Part shown: piece by piece, positions 5,623-8,886 of the stretch
How positions within the stretch are numbered: the stretch's first letter is position 1
Layout of the letters: each line of letters begins with the position of its first letter
Assembly: GCA_034408685.1 (NCBI GenBank)
Contig: JAWXCP010000146.1
Coordinates: forward strand, 1-8,886
Direction: 5' to 3'
Source: JANXVY01 sp034408685
GTDB lineage: Bacteria; Pseudomonadota; Alphaproteobacteria; Rhizobiales; Hyphomicrobiaceae
Length of the DNA stretch: 8,886 nucleotides
Notes under the pieces: generated by a model
The model's input: only the letters and a program-made list of their open reading frames with translations
Database searches by the model: none
Told to the model about the DNA's origin: nothing
Position numbers and translations under genes: made by a program

Positions 5623-6894
5623 ATGCGTGCCGACGCGATGGATGCTCCGACCGCCGAGGAAGCTGCCCTCATCGCGCGAGCGATCGCGATCGTAGGGCAT
5701 AATCCAGCGACCGGTAGAAATCAAATCATGCACGCCGAGGATGTCGAGGCCTGGCACGTCGAGCCGCTTCGACAGCACGACGGCAGCGCACCCTTGATCG
5801 AACGACTGAAAGACGCCGAAGTAAAAAACGCCTTCAAAATTTACGATGACAACGACAAAGCCGCTTTAACCGCTCAAGCCTACTACAGACGGCTTTGGCG
5901 ACTCAATATCTGGCCGCTGATCGTCGCGGTCACGCTGGCGCTGTTCCTCGTCATCGTGCCGACGGAGAAACTGGCCGCTTTTATCGTGTCTTTCTGGATC
6001 GACCCCGCGAAGGATCGCGATGCGGTAGTCGCCTGGGACTTGCGGTTCCGCCAAGTGTTGCCTTGGATCATTTTCAGCGCTCTTTTCGCGTCGCCCTTGC
6101 TGGTCTGGATCTACCGCCTTATCCGGCGCAAAGGGTCGACCGAAGTCGCTTACACGAATTGGCAGACGTCGCGCGGCAACGCCGAACAGATGCGTCGCGA
6201 AATATTCCGCCGTCTGTTCGAGACGCCAGCCCGTCCGCCCCCATCCGCCGACGTCGGCACGAAGTCGCAATTTGCTTGGTCGCTACTGTTGCGGCTGGAG
6301 TATTTCCGGCGCTGGCAGGTCGAGGTGCAGCGCGCCTATTACAAACGTGAAATCGGCAAATGCGAGGGTACTGTCAAACGGCGCAGGTTTTTGGCGAAGG
6401 CAGGCTACATACTCCAGATCCTGGTCGGCCTCACGCTCATCGCCAGCGCCCTCGCCTCTGGCGATGAGCAGCATGTCAGTTGGCTGCCAGCCGAATTAGC
6501 TGCCCAGATTCGGACCTTCGCCGAAGCGGATAGACTGGATAACTGGTTAATTGTCTTGGCGCTGGTGGTGTCCGGATTTGCTGCGGCGTTCTACCTCGCG
6601 GAAGCGCTGAGCGATTCCGTCCGGACGAGCGCGCGCTACAAGAATGTAATCAAAAACTTCGATACACTGCTCGCGACACCGAATGAGCCCGCGACTGAAA
6701 AGCAGAAGTTATCCTATCTCGAAGCGGCGCGTCTGGCTGCCGTCCGCGGCGACGCTGCGGGTGTCACGTTCTATATCGACCGCGTCCACGGCATAATGTC
6801 ACTCGAGCAGAACGATTGGGTCCAACTCGGCCAACTCGAACAGGGCATATCGACCAAATACGACCCTACGGATCAGTCCTCGACGATCTCATAG
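5623..6894 (+). CDS. Four-helix membrane protein, SLATT-like C-terminal half
   Basis: This is 423 codons with GAGGTG 4 nt before the ATG. No enzymatic motif is visible. Hydrophobic helices lie at about 95-113, 145-165, 259-278 and 307-326, with no signal peptide and a soluble N-terminal part of about 90 residues. The segment before helix 3 (WQVEVQRAYYKREIGKCEGT, 231-250), the helix pair, and the long charged C-terminal helical region (330-410) resemble SLATT/DUF4231-type proteins: two helices flanked by amphipathic helices, proposed as membrane-damaging effectors in bacterial conflict systems. This assignment rests on pattern only. The gene shares a divergent promoter region with the caspase-like gene, so it could be a target or partner of that protease (inference). 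Its last 22 bp overlap the convergent PGDYG-like gene. The alternative is an uncharacterised membrane protein without this role. Confidence 0.85.
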   Translation: MRADAMDAPTAEEAALIARAIAIVGHNPATGRNQIMHAEDVEAWHVEPLRQHDGSAPLIERLKDAEVKNAFKIYDDNDKAALTAQAYYRRLWRLNIWPLIVAVTLALFLVIVPTEKLAAFIVSFWIDPAKDRDAVVAWDLRFRQVLPWIIFSALFASPLLVWIYRLIRRKGSTEVAYTNWQTSRGNAEQMRREIFRRLFETPARPPPSADVGTKSQFAWSLLLRLEYFRRWQVEVQRAYYKREIGKCEGTVKRRRFLAKAGYILQILVGLTLIASALASGDEQHVSWLPAELAAQIRTFAEADRLDNWLIVLALVVSGFAAAFYLAEALSDSVRTSARYKNVIKNFDTLLATPNEPATEKQKLSYLEAARLAAVRGDAAGVTFYIDRVHGIMSLEQNDWVQLGQLEQGISTKYDPTDQSSTIS

Positions 6895-7421
6895 CCCTCG
6901 TCGAACGTTTCCTTCGCGTTTCCGTAGACATCTTTGCCGTTGCGCAGGATGTACCCGGTGGTGCCGGTCTGCCGTTCGCCCCACGGCGCTACAATGTCGA
7001 AGCCGCCCGGCACAGCGAGTGCGTCGACGACCCCTTTCGGCCGGAAGCGCGTGCCAAGACCTCCCGTCTCGCCGGGCATCGCCTCGTAGAGCTGTTCGAA
7101 TCTGTCTGCCTTGATGACGTATTCATTCATGTTACCGGCGTTGTCCATTAACGGCACGCAGTTCCGGTCGAGGCTCGTGACAATCCAGTCGCCGGGAAGC
7201 GCCGTGTTGGTGGTCTCCTCCCCCCGCCATCGTGTGGAAATGACCTGCTCGGCATTGACGCGCCGGCCGGCGACGGGCGCCATTTTCCGGGCTTTGACGG
7301 GTCGCCTCGCCAGCGCTGTTGCAACAGCATCGAAATCGCTTGATTGCAATTGTTCGCTCGCCACGAGGCGGGGCCGGCGGCTCCAGAACAGACCGTTATG
7401 TTCGATCCTGAACTTCCCCAT
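6873..7421 (-). CDS. PGDYG-like small protein with apparent internal duplication
   Basis: This is 182 codons with AGGAG (7428-7432) 6 nt before the ATG at 7419-7421 and a TGA at 6873-6875. There is no signal peptide or membrane helix, so it is predicted cytoplasmic. Residues 74-113 (ALPGDWIVTSLD ... NEYVIKADRFEQLYE) match the pattern of the PGDYG family: a PGDY/W-[IV] turn followed by a YxI...FxxxYE end. A second copy seems to follow at 137-178: VPGGFDIVAPWG ... GYILRNGKDVYG ... FDEGYEI. The biochemical role of the family is not known. The gene is divergent from the metalloprotease gene (165 bp between the starts) and overlaps the preceding membrane-protein gene tail to tail, with no terminator hairpin between them. 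Confidence 0.8.
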   Translation of the reverse strand: MGKFRIEHNGLFWSRRPRLVASEQLQSSDFDAVATALARRPVKARKMAPVAGRRVNAEQVISTRWRGEETTNTALPGDWIVTSLDRNCVPLMDNAGNMNEYVIKADRFEQLYEAMPGETGGLGTRFRPKGVVDALAVPGGFDIVAPWGERQTGTTGYILRNGKDVYGNAKETFDEGYEIVED

Positions 7422-7586
7422 GGCGTTCTCCTGGATGCGAAGTGGTGGTCCGCCGACCGCACTGCCTACTGAAATCTTAGGCTAGCCGATAACCACCCGA
7501 TCGCATATGCAATATCGGCTATGCTCGGCTCTTATTGTCGGCCGATGGAACAGCACTGGTTTGTCGACTTTGTGGGGGCTTGAGTC
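7422..7586. promoter_or_regulatory. Divergent upstream region, PGDYG-like gene / metalloprotease
   Basis: 165 bp separate the two start codons. It contains the 9-bp inverted repeat TAGCCGATA / TATCGGCTA (7483-7491 and 7513-7521) with the 8-bp palindrome gcatatgc (7503-7510) in its spacer, and a further GCCGAT (7541-7546). No canonical -35/-10 pair stands out. Confidence 0.5.
7483..7521. promoter_or_regulatory. 9-bp inverted repeat, possible operator
   Basis: TAGCCGATA and TATCGGCTA are exact inverted copies, 21 bp apart, so their centres are 30 bp (three helical turns) apart on the same DNA face. They sit between divergent starts, which suits a regulator acting on both genes. Confidence 0.5.
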
Positions 7587-8636
7587 ATGCGTGTTGTGGT
7601 CCAGCTGTCGATTGTCGTGACGTCTCTCGCGATACTGAGCGGTGTGGTCGGTGCGCAGGAAACGAGTTCCGGACCGCTGGCAACTGAACCGCCAGCGCCA
7701 GAAGAGTTCGTCTTCGAAGGCCTGCCGCCCGAGATCGCACGCAAGATCGCGATACAGCGAGCCGATCTGGAGCGCAGGAACCTGGCCGGGAACCGGGCGA
7801 CCCGGGGCCTCGCATCGACGGCGTTCGTCTGGCCGCAGACCATGCCGCGCATCAACGTCTGCTTCATTGGCGGCGACCTCGCGCTCCGGCGCAGGGTGGT
7901 CGAGGTCGCTATGGAATGGAAAACCAACACCGGCGCCCCGCTCGATTTCGGAGACGATCCGAGTGCGCCGCGCACCTGCGATCCTAAAGCCGACGGCCAG
8001 CACATCCGCGTCGGCTTCAAACGTGACGGAACGGCGTGGTCCGCTATCGGCCGCCAGAGCATGACGACGTATTTCCCCCGCGATGGCGCATCGATGAATC
8101 TCGGTTTCGGTCCCGGATTTCCCGCCGACAAGGTCCGGCGTACCATCCTCCACGAGTTCGGCCATGCCCTGGGCCTCGAGCACGAGCATCAGAGCCCCGA
8201 GAAGGAATGCATCAACGAGTTCGATCGCGCTCGGTTGTTGGAGTTTTTGAAGCCTAAAGGCTGGACCCAAGACGACGTTGAACTCCAGCTCGGTCTGCTC
8301 GACAAACAAGGCGTCATCGTCAGCCCGCCGTTCGATATCGACAGCATCATGATCTACGGCTTCCCCGCGAAGTACTATAAGAAAGGCGATGGCAGCCATT
8401 GCTACGCCGTCGAACGCAATCTTCTATCGGACGGTGACAAGCAACTGATCGCCAAACTGTACCCGGCCGATAACGCCGCCAAGACGGCAATGATCGAGGC
8501 GCGCGCGACCTACATGAGACAAGCGGCGATGCCGAATGTGCTGACGCGGGGCAGCCGGGGCGGTGCGGCGGGCGAGACCGACGACCTGCTTCTCGATTTG
8601 ATCGACGAGCTAGCTGTCGCTCCGGCCAAGCCCTGA
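7587..8636 (+). CDS. Secreted metzincin zinc metalloprotease (astacin/matrixin-like)
   Basis: This is 349 codons. The ATG at 7587 is preceded by GGGGG (7574-7578), an 8-nt spacing, and is followed by a Sec signal peptide (about 1-23, likely cleavage after VGA). A linker (24-80) leads into the catalytic domain. The zinc motif is HEFGHALGLEH (189-199): His189, His193 and His199 bind zinc and Glu190 is the general base. HEH after the glycine recalls astacin-type enzymes. The Met-turn SIMIY (253-257, Met255) confirms the metzincin fold. Upstream, a strand segment SMNLGF (169-174) fits the edge strand of the domain. It likely degrades proteins in the periplasm or outside the cell; the substrate is unknown. 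The C-terminal 50 residues are helical and acidic without a known domain. The start lies opposite the PGDYG-like gene. Confidence 0.92.
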   Translation: MRVVVQLSIVVTSLAILSGVVGAQETSSGPLATEPPAPEEFVFEGLPPEIARKIAIQRADLERRNLAGNRATRGLASTAFVWPQTMPRINVCFIGGDLALRRRVVEVAMEWKTNTGAPLDFGDDPSAPRTCDPKADGQHIRVGFKRDGTAWSAIGRQSMTTYFPRDGASMNLGFGPGFPADKVRRTILHEFGHALGLEHEHQSPEKECINEFDRARLLEFLKPKGWTQDDVELQLGLLDKQGVIVSPPFDIDSIMIYGFPAKYYKKGDGSHCYAVERNLLSDGDKQLIAKLYPADNAAKTAMIEARATYMRQAAMPNVLTRGSRGGAAGETDDLLLDLIDELAVAPAKP

Positions 8637-8688
8637 AGCGCGGTATCGTCCGGACCCGTCGTTTGATGTGAGACGCTTGATACCCGAA

Positions 8689-8713
8689 AGTCACGCAGCG
8701 CCCCGCCGTGACT
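8689..8713 (+). terminator. Weak hairpin, possible terminator
   Basis: AGTCACG and CGTGACT pair as a perfect 7-bp stem around an 11-nt loop, 53 bp after the metalloprotease stop. The T-rich stretch after it (ctttcgttatttta, from 8717) starts 4 nt past the stem, so it is not a textbook rho-independent terminator. Confidence 0.35.
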
Positions 8714-8842
8714 ACCCTTTCGTTATTTTACTTGTTCAGTAACCGCTGCTGGAACATGAATGTGTCTCCATAAGGTCTGCCCTTGCACGTGCATGCCTCT
8801 CCCCTTAGTTCCGGCGCAGTCAGCGGGTATGTGATCTCCAAC

Positions 8843-8848
8843 AAGGAG
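8843..8848 (+). promoter_or_regulatory. Strong ribosome binding site at right edge
   Basis: AAGGAG lies 7 nt before the ATG at 8856, the best Shine-Dalgarno sequence in the window, and supports a real gene start there. Confidence 0.7.
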
Positions 8849-8855
8849 ATAGCCC

Positions 8856-8886
8856 ATGACGCAGTTGCTGCCGGACGATCTGTGGC
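8856..8886 (+). CDS. Start of a gene cut by the right edge, possibly an IS transposase
   Basis: Only ten codons are visible: MTQLLPDDLW. The pattern LLPDDLW close to the N-terminus is typical of IS5-type transposases, which usually begin with a short L(S/P)D(E/D)xW segment followed by xxIxPLLP. With so few residues the family is a guess; that a gene starts here is well supported by the AAGGAG upstream. Confidence 0.5.
   Translation, partial: MTQLLPDDLW

Larger units (their letters stand above)
8637..8855. other. Intergenic region after the metalloprotease
   Basis: 219 bp without a supported gene. It holds a 7-bp stem (8689-8713) that could end the metalloprotease transcript, a 10-bp palindrome tgcacgtgca (8784-8793), and the leader of the next gene. 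If that gene is a transposase, an IS end should lie here, but I cannot recognise its terminal inverted repeat without the other end. Confidence 0.5.

Noticed and set aside
7482..8399. Minus-strand 305-codon frame opposite the metalloprotease
   Set aside because: It is the antisense shadow of a gene with zinc-binding motif, Met-turn and signal peptide.

Overview
The window is GC-rich and gene-dense. Signal peptides, start-site signals and protein families point to a Gram-negative bacterium, most likely an alphaproteobacterium of the Bradyrhizobium/Rhizobiales type. That placement is inferred from protein style, not from a marker gene. No rRNA, tRNA or CRISPR array is visible.

Left part (1-3025, minus strand): two tandem TIR-domain genes. 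The upstream one (3025 to 2045) is a TIR domain joined to an nSTAND1-type NTPase that stops about 95 residues after Walker A, before any Walker B. Thirty-seven bases later starts a TIR, transmembrane helix, WD40 protein (2007 to beyond the left edge). Its eight visible WD40 repeats are almost identical in DNA and differ mainly at a few positions. A stretch without a convincing gene (3026-3727) holds several perfect palindromes.

Centre (3728-6894): a secreted caspase-like (peptidase C14) protein fused to an FGE/sulfatase-modifying-factor-like domain lies on the minus strand. It is split by a single in-frame TAA at 4280-4282, exactly where the family usually has an aromatic residue; the frame stays open for another 183 codons. 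Divergent from it, across a 176-bp promoter region, is a four-helix membrane protein whose C-terminal half resembles SLATT-type (DUF4231-like) effectors.

Right part (6873-8886): a small PGDYG-like protein with what looks like an internal duplication (minus) overlaps the end of the membrane protein gene by 22 bp. It is divergent from a secreted metzincin (astacin/matrixin-like) zinc protease (plus). A 9-bp inverted repeat lies in the shared upstream region. At the right edge a strong ribosome binding site precedes the first ten codons of a further gene, possibly an IS transposase.

Taken together, TIR, STAND NTPase, WD40, caspase-like protease, FGE-like domain and a SLATT-like membrane protein are the parts list of bacterial conflict/immune-like signalling islands. 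Whether they act as one system is inference. The truncation and the nonsense codon suggest that parts of the island are decaying or under turnover.
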